From assembly GCA_030340625.1 (NCBI GenBank), contig JAOPHQ010000606.1, forward strand, positions 1 through 64,000: a DNA stretch of 64,000 nt. The letters are read 5' to 3'. Positions 44,651 through 54,305 of the stretch are shown here, in pieces (position 1 is the first letter of the stretch; every line of letters starts with the position of its first letter). The notes beneath the pieces were generated by a model that did not search any database, was not told the origin of the DNA, and saw only the letters and a list, made by a program, of their open reading frames with translations. Made by a program: the position numbers and the translations under genes. The DNA is from Merluccius polli (taxonomy: Eukaryota > Chordata > Actinopteri > Gadiformes > Merlucciidae).

Positions 44651-45021
44651 GTGATGTGTTTGAGAGTTGAATTGTGCATAATACATTTGCTGCATGTAGG
44701 TGCCAATACAGTGATGCAATTGATTAATCTTTAAGTTCTTGTGTTTTTTTTCATAAGATAGTGAACACACACAAAATCAATTAGGTGGAAGCTGCCACTG
44801 TTGGCTAGTGCTTAAACACTGAATTTAACTACTGTGTCATTATGGCATAAATAGTCAAAAAGTAGCCAAAATCAGTAAAAGTATCGCAATGTATTTCTAA
44901 TACAAGAACGGCAAATTGGCATGTCACCTTTTACACAAGAAAATGATTCAATAAACAAATAAATAAATAAATATGCCGCGAGTTTAACCCCCCCAATGGC
45001 AGACCCAAAGTTACGCCCTTG

Positions 45022-45503
45022 CATAGACGCCTCATGACGTGATGGAACGTAACCCAGCGTCGCCGCCATATTGGTAGGGAGTCCTCACTCTAGTCTGCAT
45101 AGGAGTCAACAGGAGAGCTGTGCAGTATTTAGTGCAGCTTACGGCGCAGTATTGACACCAGATCGCGTTTACCTTTCACAAGTAATATTGAACAATCATT
45201 CTTATTATTTAAAAAAATAAAAATAAAAATTAATTCGTCCTGTATCATAAATAAATCTCTGCCACTTGTAACAAACCAAACCGTGTGAAAATCCGGTAAA
45301 AATTCGGGGAGTTATGCTTATTATTGTAGTTGGGGATACACCTTCCTCCATAGAAATGAATGCACTGGGGACCCATCCAAGATGGCGGCCGCGCACTGGG
45401 GACCCATCCAAGATGGCGGCCGCGCACTGGGGACCCATCCAAGATGGCGGCCGCGCTGCTACGTCAGCTCTAACGGGCAGCGTCAGTCTATGAGGCGTCT
45501 ATG
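45022..45503. mobile_element. Short TIR element with three 30-bp repeats
   Basis: Termini CATAGACGCCTCAT and ATGAGGCGTCTATG. Near the right end GACCCATCCAAGATGGCGGC is repeated three times (45369-45452). Its left terminus is duplicated at 41999 because the 3-kb hAT-like element inserted there. Confidence 0.7.
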
Positions 45504-46229
45504 TACTGTATATATTGCCGCATTCTATTGAATGTCGGTAGTCGATTAATCCGAGTCCGTTCTCCCGACATCAGATGTAAATGTGTTCCATTGCAACAAT
45601 TGGGGAAAACATGGATGCCCGAGAAAGTTTAATGTCTGTTTTGTTAGCTCATGAATATTATAAGCAAGTCATATCGGCATACAACTACTTCATGACTATG
45701 ACTGAACACAGACGGCGCATGATGTAGCCTAAGTATAATTTTGTTTATTTAAATATCATGTAACCTAGGCTATCACAGAACTTAAAATGTGTGTTGGTGT
45801 AACAGTAACGTTAGCAGAAGTGGCTATTGATACAATTGTAACGCTATGTAGGCTATGTAATTGACGCTGTGACGTAAATCCAACCGACTCGGTCTTCACC
45901 AAAATAGCCCGAGCTTGTGTTTCGGAACCCCGATCTGATTGCCAGTTCTATTGCACTTTCTCAAGGTGGAGGTCGGCTTTTCCCGAAGTCCCGAGCACAA
46001 TAGAATGCGCCATATGTCTATGCTGTCGCGAGCCTCGCTGCCGCAAGAGACGATGTGATTGGTCACAGATACCGTGTCCCCAATACCGTAAATACTGATA
46101 ATGCAGAGCAATTCTGAATATACTACGGCTTGCGCTGGTAAAACAATAACTCTCTAACACATTTTAAAGTTGTGTAAACTGTATTTGGAGGTGCGAAACG
46201 CCGTTTACGTGAGTTTAGCCTCCACTACA

Positions 46230-46335
<106 letters not shown>

Positions 46336-46470
46336 GTGTAATAAAACCTCCTACCGTTTAAAACAAGTTTTTAATTAAGTTTTTAATTCTGCTTCTGAGG
46401 TGAGATGCAGGTTAGTGTGCCGATGGAAATCAAACTAGCAGACTAAAGACACACCGATAATAGGCTGACC

Positions 46471-46502
<32 letters not shown>

Positions 46503-46717
46503 TATTTCCTATAAGCTGCATATTTGTACAATAGTACAATAGCAAATACATAGCATATAACTCCATGTATTTTTCAATGTATAAAATATATCTGAAAAAA
46601 CATGTTAGAAATGATGAACTAAGTTTTCCAATATTAAAGTCTCAGGTTACTCAAAATGAAATAGTTAAATGTTTTTGTTGAGGTGAAAATGATCCAATCA
46701 GAACGGGGAATTATCTG

Positions 46718-46723
46718 TTTATT
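46718..46723 (-). terminator. Candidate polyadenylation signal of copy 6
   Basis: AATAAA on the minus strand, 189 bases beyond the stop that ends the 42-bp-repeat frame at 46912. The same site exists behind copy 5 (31135-31140). A lone hexamer is weak evidence, but its position fits a transcript that runs through the whole repeat. Confidence 0.35.
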
Positions 46724-46911
46724 GATTGTTAATATGTCCATTGGTAATTAAAATGACGGTGAAATCAATGCAACCTTCACTGATTATTATTTTCAAGTAA
46801 ATAAATCATGACAATAAAAACATATGAGGTTAGTTTTATGCAGAATTAAATCAACTGAAACACCAAACTAAAAGTCTTAAACCTTATGTTAAAATTTAAC
46901 TGAATAAAAAA

Positions 46912-49900
46912 TTATACAGGAAGGTGTGTTACATATTCACAACAATATGAAGTGTATACAGGAAGGTGTGTTACATATTCACAACAATATGAAGTGTATA
47001 CAGGAAGGTGTGTTACGTCTTCACAACAATATGAAGTGTATACAGGAAGGTGTGTTACATATTCACAACAATATGAAGTGTATACAGGAAGGTGTGTTAC
47101 ATATTCACAACAATATGAAGTGTATACAGGAAGGTGTGTTACGTCTTCACAACAATATGAAGTGTATACAGGAAGGTGTGTTACGTATTCACAACAATAT
47201 GAAGTGTATACAGGAAGGTGTGTTACATATTCACAACAATATGAAGTGTATACAGGAAGGTGTGTTACATATTCACAACAATATGAAGTGTATACAGGAA
47301 GGTGTGTTACGTATTCACAACAATATGAAGTGTATACAGGAAGGTGTGTTACATATTCACAACAATATGAAGTGTATACAGGAAGGTGTGTTACATCCTC
47401 AGAACAATATGAAGTGTATGCAGGAAGGTGTGTTACATCCTCAGAACAATATGAAGTTTTTACAGGAAGGTGTGTTACATCCTCAGAACAATATGAAGTT
47501 TTTACAGGAAGGTGTGTTACGTCCTCACAACAATATGAAGTGTATGCAGGAAGGTGTGTTACATCCTCAGAACAATATGAAGTGTATGCAGGAAGGTGTG
47601 TTACGTCCTCGGAACAATATGAAGTGTATGCAGGAAGGTGTGTTACGTCCTCACAACAATATGAAGTGTATACAGGAAGGTGTGTTACATCCTCAGAACA
47701 ATATGAAGTGTATGCAGGAAGGTGTGTTACGTCCTCAGAACAATATGAAGTGTATGCAGGAAGGTGTGTTACGTCCTCAGAACAATAAGAAGTGTATACA
47801 GGAAGGTGTGTTACATCCTCAGAACAATATGAAGTGTATGCAGGAAGGTGTGTTACGTCCCCAGAACAATATGAAGTGTATACAGGAAGGTGTGTTACAT
47901 CCTCAGAACAATATGAAGTGTATGCAGGAAGGTGTGTTACGTCCTCAGAACAATATGAAGTGTATGCAGGAAGGTGTGTTACATCCTCAGAACAATATGA
48001 CGTTTTTACAGGAAGGTCTGTTACATCCTCAGAACAATATGAAGTTTTTACAGGAAGGTGTGTTACATCCTCAGAACAATATGAAGTTTTTACAGGAAGG
48101 TGTGTTACATCCTCAGAACAATATGAAGTGTATGCAGAAAGGTGTGTTACGTCCTCACAACAATATGAAGTGTATGCAGGAAGGTGTGTTACGTCCTCAG
48201 AACAATATGAAGTGTATACAGGAAGGTGTGTTACGTCCCCAGAACAATATGAAGTGTATGCAGGAAGGTGTGTTACGTCCCCAGAACAATATGAAGTGTA
48301 TACAGGAAGGTGTGTTACATCCTCAGAACAATATGAAGTTTTTACAGGAAGGTGTGTTACATCCTCAGAACAATATGAAGTTTTTACAGGAAGGTGTGTT
48401 ACATCCTCAGAACAATATGAAGTTTTTACAGGAAGGTGTGTTACATCCTCAGAACAATATGAAGTTTTTACAGGAAGGTGTGTTACATCCTCAGAACAAT
48501 ATGAAGTGTATGCAGGAAGGTGTGTTACGTCCTCACAACAATATGACGTGTATACAGGAAGGTGTGTTACGTCCTCACAACAATATGAAGTGTATACAGG
48601 AAGGTGTGTTACATATTCACAACAATATGAAGTGTATACAGGAAGGTGTGTTACGTCCTCACAACAATATGACGTGTATACAGGAAGGTGTGTTACGTCC
48701 TCACAACAATATGAAGTGTATACAGGAAGGTGTGTTACATATTCACAACAATATGAAGTGTATACAGGAAGGTGTGTTACATCCTCAGAACAATATGAAG
48801 TTTTTACAGGAAGGTGTGTTACATCCTCAGAACAATATGAAGTTTTTACAGGAAGGTGTGTTACATCCTCAGAACAATAGGAAGTTTTTACAGGAAGGTG
48901 TGTTACATCCTCAGAACAATATGAAGTGTATGCAGGAAGGTGTGTTACGTCCTCACAACAATATGACGTGTATACAGGAAGGTGTGTTACATATTCACAA
49001 CAATATGAAGTGTATGCAGGAAGGTGTGTTACGTCCTCACAACAATATGAAGTGTATACAGGAAGGTGTGTTACATATTCACAACAATATGAAGTGTATA
49101 CAGGAAGATGTGTTACATCCTCAGAACAATATGAAGTGTATACAGGAAGGTGTGTTACGTCCTCACAACAATATGAAGTGTTTACAGGAAGGTGTGTTAC
49201 GTCCTCAGAACAATATGAAGTGTTTACAGGAAGGTGTGTTACGTTCTCACAACAATATGAAGTCACTGCCACTGCAACGACTGCCACCACTGCACCGACA
49301 GCCACCACTGTACCGACAGCCCTCCTTGTGCATGCACCGACAGCCCTGCATGCCCCTGCAGCGCCAGCCATCACTCCATCGACAGCCCTCCTTGCCCATG
49401 CATCGACAGCCCTGCATGCCCCTGCAGTGCCAGCCATCACTCCATCAACAGCCCTCCTTGCCCGTTCATCGACAGCCCTCCTTAACCATCCCCATGCCCA
49501 TGGACCTAAATACACCACTGCAATTAAGGCCCCCCCTACACAGCCAGCCCCGAATGCAATGCCAGCCCCCACTGTAACGAGAGCCACCCCTGCACCGGCA
49601 GCCACCCCTGCCCCTGCACCGGCAGCCACCCCTGCCCCTGCACCGGCAGCCACCCCTGCCCCTGCACCGGCAGCCACCCCTGCCCCTGCACCGGCAGCCA
49701 CCCCTGCCCCTGCACCGGCAGCCACCCCTGCCCCTGCACCGGCAGCCATCCCTGCCCCTGCACCGGCAGCCATCCCTGCCCCTGCACCGGCAGCCATCCC
49801 TGCCCCTGCACCGGCAGCCATCCCTGCCCCTGCACCGGCAGCCATCCCTGCACCGGTAGCCCCCTCTGCCCCTGCACCGGCAGCCACCCCTGCACCGGTA

Positions 49901-50060
49901 GCCCCCCCTGCCCCTGCACCGGTAGCCCCCTCTGCCCCTGCACCGGCAGCCACCCCTGCACCGGTAGCCCCTCCTGCCCCTGCACCGGCAGCCACCCCTG
50001 CCCCTGCACCGGCAGCCACCCCTGCCCCTGCAACGGCAGCCACCCCTGCCCCTGCACCGG
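46912..50060 (-). CDS. Probable C-terminal repeat region of copy 6, +1 frame
   Basis: Minus frame without stops for over 3 kb. Coming from the GTPase, it continues the AGAGVAAG octapeptide repeat (24-bp units) and then LGPWAWGWLRRAVDERARR with further RAVDGVMAG repeats. A hydrophobic VVAVVAVAV follows, and finally about 56 units of 14 residues, typified by TSYCSEDVTHLPVY and TSYCCEYVTHLPVY. The stop is at 46912. It is one base out of frame with the GTPase at about 50064, beside a run of C. Copy 7 preserves the junction LGPWARRAVVAVAVTSYC-SEDVTHLP with a single unit. That independent match is the main support for this frame being coding. If not coding, it is 3' untranslated satellite. Confidence 0.45.
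46918..49263. repeat. 42-bp minisatellite, about 56 units
   Basis: The unit is GGAAGGTGTGTTACATCCTC, then AGAACAATATGAAGTGTATA, then CA. Unit length is a multiple of three and two plus-strand frames are also open for long distances (883 codons in one). Plus frames are interrupted at TAA (about 47787) and TAG (about 48880) in one phase, whereas the minus frame has no stop. Variants cluster in patches such as TTTTTACA units and CATATTCAC units. Confidence 0.97.
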
Positions 50061-51094
50061 CAGCCCCCCCCTGCCCCTGCAGCCACCCCTGCCCCTGCAC
50101 CGGCAGCCACCCCTGCCCCTGCAACGGCAGCCACCCCTGCCCCTGCAACGGCAGCCACCCCTGCCCCTGCAACGGCAGCCACCCCTGCCCCCACTAGTGC
50201 AACCCCCAAGGTGTTTCCCACCAAGGCTGCTACTGCTGCTCCTGCCGCCCAAAACACAGCCCCCCCCCGCCGCCCCCCCCCACCGCCGCCGCCCCCCCCC
50301 GTTACTCCCTTCATCATTCTGGAGAACCACGACTGTGAAGAACCACTGCCCCTGGGGAAAGGTGGAGAATGAGGTCTCTTTAACGTGTCCTCCTCCTCCC
50401 TCCTTAACCTGTCCTCCTCCTCTCTCCTAGCGGCCTCTACCTCCTGGTACATGGCGTTGGTGTAACACCCTCCACCGTTGTCATCCACCACCTGCTCCAC
50501 CTTTCTCAGCAGCTTGTGAACCTGCTCCACATCACTGGGCGCCCGGTTGTTGAGAACGTGGTACCGGCCTCCACACCTGTCAATCAAAGTCTTGAGGTTT
50601 GCAGGTGCGCTGGCCAGGTACTTCTCCATAGGCTCCTCCAGCTCATCTCCACGGGTGAACAGCACCACCGTGTGGTTGCGGAGCGCCGCTTCACCAAACA
50701 CAGCAGCCATCAGAGTGACGGCCATGTTGTCCTCCTCTGTGTAGCGTCCCAGTTGGACCACCAAGAGGAAGGCGTGTGGACCGGGGGCCGTCATCACCAT
50801 GCATCTGCTGACCTCCGTGATGATCTGCTCCAGGCTCAGGTTTGTGTACCCAAAACCTGGCAAGTCCACCACCACCACCCTCCTCTTCCTCCTGCTGCTC
50901 CTCCCCTCCTCCTCCACATGGTACTCGGAGGTCCCCACCTGGCAGACCTGGGTGGATCTAACGCTACATCTAGCGCTACACTTGGACAGGAAGTGACCCG
51001 GGAGGCCCAGGATAGTGTTCCCTGAAGCGCTCTTCCCAGATCCCGTCGTTCCAATCAGGATCAGTCTCCGCTCTTCTGGAGGATTGTCTCCCAT
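49466..51094 (-). CDS. GIMAP-like GTPase copy 6
   Basis: ATG at 51094. Residues: P-loop GTTGSGKS 15-22 (Lys to Thr at a variable position, catalytic GKS kept); SARCSVRSTQVCQ 40-52, with a small duplication in the switch-I region; EEEGRSSRRKRR 61-72, the shortest and probably ancestral loop; DLPG 77-80; FGYTNLS; G4-like TRGDEL 147-152; LNN 181-183. The coil is only two units. Then come RPHSPPFPRGS, a Gly run, hydrophobic FWAAGAAVAALVGNTLGVAL and VAAVAGAG octapeptides. At about 50064 a C-run shifts the frame; the visible open frame goes on as CRCRGRGG repeats to 49466, while the likely ancestral frame continues to 46912. Upstream homology ends at 51376, so exon 1 and its promoter are absent. 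Confidence 0.75.
   Translation of the reverse strand: MGDNPPEERRLILIGTTGSGKSASGNTILGLPGHFLSKCSARCSVRSTQVCQVGTSEYHVEEEGRSSRRKRRVVVVDLPGFGYTNLSLEQIITEVSRCMVMTAPGPHAFLLVVQLGRYTEEDNMAVTLMAAVFGEAALRNHTVVLFTRGDELEEPMEKYLASAPANLKTLIDRCGGRYHVLNNRAPSDVEQVHKLLRKVEQVVDDNGGGCYTNAMYQEVEAARREEEDRLRREEEDTLKRPHSPPFPRGSGSSQSWFSRMMKGVTGGGGGGGGGRRGGAVFWAAGAAVAALVGNTLGVALVGAGVAAVAGAGVAAVAGAGVAAVAGAGVAAGAGAGVAAGAGGGCRCRGRGGCRCRGRGGCRCRGRGGCRCRGRRGYRCRGGCRCRGRGGYRCRGRGGYRCRGGCRCRGRGGYRCRDGCRCRGRDGCRCRGRDGCRCRGRDGCRCRGRDGCRCRGRGGCRCRGRGGCRCRGRGGCRCRGRGGCRCRGRGGCRCRGRGGCRCRGGSRYSGGWHCIRGWLCRGGLNCSGVFRSMGMGMVKEGCR
49570..50190 (-). repeat. 24-bp minisatellite in copy 6
   Basis: About 25 units of TGCACCGGCAGCCACCCCTG plus CCCC (plus strand), with some 18-bp short units. 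In three minus frames it reads AGAGVAAG, CRCRGRGG or PVQGQGWL, all open. The irregular C-run at about 50064-50073 changes phase. Confidence 0.9.
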
Positions 51095-51376
51095 GTCTGG
51101 TGTCCTCCTTCCCTCTGCTCCTGCTGGGATTACACAAGCTGTCCATTACATATACTACTGCACAAAGCAACAACGCTGTGCCATCTTGTTAAATAATAAT
51201 AACGAAAAAGTTTGTTTGTGTGATTACGTCACACAAACAAAAATGACTTTGTTTACACAATGTTTAATGATTCTATAATATAATCGGTATAATCCAAGGT
51301 GAGAAACGTTCAGTTTATGATTAAATAGGTTGAGAGCAATGGGCTTTTCTCCTGGGTCTCTATGGGGAAAAGGTTT
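51095..51376 (-). promoter_or_regulatory. Truncated upstream region of copy 6
   Basis: Same sequence as upstream of other copies, including AATCCCAGCAG acceptor-like bases (51121-51131) and TGATTACGTCACACAAACA (about 51221). It is cut at GGGGAAAAGGTTT and joined directly to a 42-bp repeat unit belonging to the copy 7 tail. No exon 1, ISRE or CCAAT block remains between copies 6 and 7. Confidence 0.65.
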
Positions 51377-51394
51377 GGAAGGTGTGTTACGTCC

Positions 51395-52726
51395 TCAGAA
51401 CAATATGAAGTCACTGCCACTGCAACGACAGCCCTCCTTGCCCATGGACCTAAAGACACCACTGCAGCGACAAACCCCACTACAATGCCCGCCCCCACTA
51501 TAACGAGAGCCTTCCATGCCAATGCACCGGCAGCCCCCCCTGCTGCTCCTGCCGCCCAAAACACAGTCCACATCGCGCCCCCCCCCCGCCGCCGCCGCCC
51601 CCCCCGTTACTCTCTTCATCATTCTGGAGAACCACGACTGCGAAGAACCACTGCCCCTGGGGAAAGGTGGAGACTGAGGTCTCCTTAACCTGTCCTCCTC
51701 CTCCTCCCTCCTTACCCTGTCCTCCTCCTCCCCCCTTAACGTGTCCTCCTCCTCCCTCCTTAACCTGTCCTCCTCCCTCCTTAACCTGTCCTCCTCCCTC
51801 CTTAACCTGTCCTCCTCCTCCCTCCTTGACCTGTCCTCCTCCTCCTCCTCCTCCTCCTCCTCCTCCTCCTCCTCCTCCTCCTCCTCCTCCTCCTCCCCCC
51901 TTAGTCTCTTCAGCATTCTGCAGAACCACAAATGACCACTGCCATTGGGGAAAGGTGGAGACTTACCATCATCAGTCCTCCAACCCCTCCTTAACCTGTC
52001 CTCCTCCTCTCTGCTAGCGGCCTCTACCTCCAGGTACATGGCGTTGGTGTAACACCCTCCACCGTTGTCATCCACCACCTGCTCCACCTTTCTCAGCAGC
52101 TTGTGAACCTGCTCCACATCTCTGGGCGCCCGGTTGTTGAGAACGTGGTACCGGCCTCCACACCTGTCAATCAAAGTCTTGAGGTGAGCAGGTGCGCTGG
52201 CCAGGTACTCCTCCATAGGCTCCTCCAGCTCATCTCCACGGGTGAACAGCAGCTCATGTTCACGGGTGAACAGCACCACCGTGTGGTTGCGGAGCGCCGC
52301 TTCACCAAACACAGCAGCCATCACAGTGACGGCCATGTTGTCCTCCTCTGTGTAGCGTCCCAGAGGGACCACCAAGAGGAAGGCGTGTGGACCGGGGACC
52401 GTCAGCCCCACACATCTGCTGACCTCCATGATGATGTGCTCCTGGCTCAGATTTGTGACCCCAAAACCTGGCAAGTCCACCACCACCACCCTCCTCTTCC
52501 TCCTGCTGCTCCTCCCCCCCTCCTCCTCCTCCTCCTCCTCCTCCTCCTCCTCCTCCACATGGTACTCGGAGGTCCCCGCCTGGCAGACCTGGGTAACAGA
52601 GCTAGCACTACACTTGGACAGGAAGTGACCCGGGAGGCCCAGGATAGTGTTCCCTGAAGCGCTCTTCCCAGATCCCGTCTTTCCAATCAGGATCAGTCTC
52701 CGCTCTTCTGGAGGATTGTCTCCCAT
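51395..52726 (-). CDS. GIMAP-like GTPase copy 7
   Basis: Single-frame GTPase of 443 codons. Residues: P-loop 15-22; SVTQVCQ 43-49; poly-Glu about 58-69 then GGRSSRRKRR; DLPG 84-87; LFTREHELLFTRGDELEE 152-169, in which the G4-like segment is partly duplicated by 21 bp; LNN 196-198. The coil is split by a duplicated linker (SPPFPNGSGHLWF... and SPPFPRGSGSSQSWF) around a run of about 21 Glu from a GAG microsatellite (51836-51896). In the C-rich stretch at 51575-51610 the frame shifts; the visible frame ends at 51395. One base over, an open frame to 51310 gives VFWAAGAAGGAAGALAW, LGPWARRAVVAVAV and one TSYCSEDVTHLP unit, clearly homologous to copy 6. Its last 20 or so codons lie in copy 6 upstream DNA. 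Confidence 0.8.
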   Translation of the reverse strand: MGDNPPEERRLILIGKTGSGKSASGNTILGLPGHFLSKCSASSVTQVCQAGTSEYHVEEEEEEEEEEEEGGRSSRRKRRVVVVDLPGFGVTNLSQEHIIMEVSRCVGLTVPGPHAFLLVVPLGRYTEEDNMAVTVMAAVFGEAALRNHTVVLFTREHELLFTRGDELEEPMEEYLASAPAHLKTLIDRCGGRYHVLNNRAPRDVEQVHKLLRKVEQVVDDNGGGCYTNAMYLEVEAASREEEDRLRRGWRTDDGKSPPFPNGSGHLWFCRMLKRLRGEEEEEEEEEEEEEEEEEEEEDRSRREEEDRLRREEDRLRREEDRLRREEEDTLRGEEEDRVRREEEEDRLRRPQSPPFPRGSGSSQSWFSRMMKRVTGGAAAAGGGRDVDCVLGGRSSRGGCRCIGMEGSRYSGGGHCSGVCRCSGVFRSMGKEGCRCSGSDFILF

Positions 52727-52752
52727 GTCTGGTGTCCTCCTTCCCTCTGCTC

Positions 52753-53458
52753 CTGCTGGGAGTACACAAGCTGTCCATTAAATATACTACTGCACAAAGC
52801 AACAACGCTGGGCCATCTTGTTAAATAATAATAACGAAAACGGTTGTTTGTGTGATTACGTCACACAAACAAAAAATACTTTTTTCAGGCTTTGGGTGAC
52901 TAACAATGTTTAATACTTCTATAATATAATCGGTATAATCCAAGGTGAGAAACGTTCAGTTTATGATTAAATAGGTTGAGAGCAATGGGTTTTTCTCCTG
53001 GGTCTCTATGGGGAAAAGGTTTTCTGGCCGAGCGTTGCAATACCACAGCTGGTCACTGGGCAGGTTTTACCACAAACCTCAGACCTTGGTTTGTGATTGG
53101 ACACATGACATTTACCGCTGGCCATGGATGTATTATAAGAACTGGATTACAGATACTGGTTTTAGAGACTTTCACAAGCACACATAGTGTATAATGTATG
53201 TATAATGTATATATTGTGTATATATGAATTACTCTATAATGCTCTTTTTGCACAATCTGTGTTGGACGCCATAACAGAAATGTGTTGTAGAAAGCAGTTG
53301 ATTTAGGACTTTACAGTTCAGAAGTGGTCTCTTGATTCCTCTCCATATGGCAGAGAACCTCGTTCTGATGTAGACACCTACTGAGCTTTGGGAAATCCCA
53401 TTTATTGTCGTTTTATATTGTTCATGTTCACAACAATGTCAACTAAAATGAACCTTAC
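52753..53458 (-). other. Candidate intron 1 of copy 7
   Basis: Homologous to the intervals upstream of copies 1 and 5, including the TGATTACGTCACACAAA inverted repeat at about 52852 and the GGGAAAAGGTTTTCTGGCCG segment. No gene is supported inside. Confidence 0.5.
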
Positions 53459-53720
53459 CTGAGGCCATATTGAGTATATCTTTGTCAAATGGTCCTCTGG
53501 TGTTTTATCTCCAGTTAAAGTGTTGACAGCGAGATGAAGACAAGACAGCAGCTTCCTCGTCACTTTACAGTTCACAACTCAATGCACACAACAAAGGCCA
53601 CCTGTAATAGCGGCGAGGAAGACTTTGATAGACATGCGCAGACTGACTTTTAAATCGACCAATTCAAAACCTGACACGCACGCAACACATCTGAATTTGT
53701 ATGAAAATGTAGGCCTGTGT
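53410..53720 (-). promoter_or_regulatory. Promoter and candidate exon 1 of copy 7
   Basis: ATGGCCTCAG at 53459-53468 followed by GTAAGG. The third base of the Ala codon differs from the other copies (GCG to GCC), a synonymous change. The ISRE/CRE part is deleted, as in copies 3 and 5, and here no distal copy follows. Confidence 0.5.
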
Positions 53721-54305
53721 GTGTGTGTGTGTTTGTGTGTTTGTGTTTTCAAAAAGGTCATAACAAGTATTGTGTAATAAAAACTCAACAACACCTCCTA
53801 CCCTTTAAAACAGGTTTATCCTCAGGAGGACAGATGAACAACCATCCACCAAAGACAACTAGAAAAGACAGTCAACAACAGTAACAACATTAACATGAAC
53901 AACTTTAACATTACCAACTTTAACATTAACAACATTAACCATATGTAACCGAGGCGTGGCAAGGAGTCTAGCTGCTGGTTAAGATGTCGACAACGCCACC
54001 TTGAAAATGTTGTGTTCAAGGACTAACTAATAAGTGTGGTTTTAGTGTAAAATTAAAAACCGGGTTCCCCAAAGACGCAGTTTCGCCAATGAGACGGAGA
54101 CGTGAGTTTCCCTCAAACAATTATGTTTATTAAATTACAAGTCATAAATCATAACAGGTGTCATCCAAGGAGATGGCTGGCAAGTGGCGACAACCGTGGA
54201 CAGGAGGGGGGGAGCTAGCTCGCTAGGCTACTCACCCACACGCCCAGGCCTATAAAACACACACACAAACACAGCAAAAATAGTAAAAGAACGGCACATA
54301 GGTGG
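53721..54305. other. End of array; no gene seen
   Basis: TG run, the ACAGATGAACAACCATCCAC segment and a few ACATTAAC units end at about 53940, where homology to the other units stops (ATATGTAACCGAGGCGTGGC). The rest is unassigned. Confidence 0.6.

Larger units (their letters stand above)
42007..45021. mobile_element. 3-kb non-autonomous hAT-like element
   Basis: Flanked by CATAGACG (41999-42006 and 45022-45029). Ends are CAGGCGCGTAATTTGCGGGG and AAGTTACGCCCTTG. It carries a perfect 56-bp palindrome (42541-42596), a dispersed repeat shared with 62945-63250, and the nested element 43272-44650. No intact transposase is seen. Same family as 17895-19214. Confidence 0.85.
41991..46022. mobile_element. 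4-kb composite insertion in duplicated unit
   Basis: CTGTCGCG occurs on both sides (41983-41990 and 46023-46030). The homologous site near 30536 has it once, so this is an insertion with an 8-bp duplication. It contains a 482-bp element with CATAGACGCCTCAT termini (45022-45503), the 3-kb hAT-like element within that, and a further hAT-like element nested inside. The ends of the outermost element are not clearly inverted repeats. Confidence 0.75.

Noticed and set aside
46926..49577. 883-codon plus-strand open frame of MKCIQEGVLHIHNN-type units
   Set aside because: It is a shadow of the 42-bp satellite, whose unit is a multiple of three and lacks stops in this frame. No homologous plus-strand junction exists in copy 7, and no domain is recognisable.
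47792..50197. Plus-strand VYTGRCVTSSQQYE repeat frames and Ala/Pro tail
   Set aside because: Same satellite in another phase, broken by TAA and TAG variants, continuing antisense through the 24-bp repeat of copy 6.
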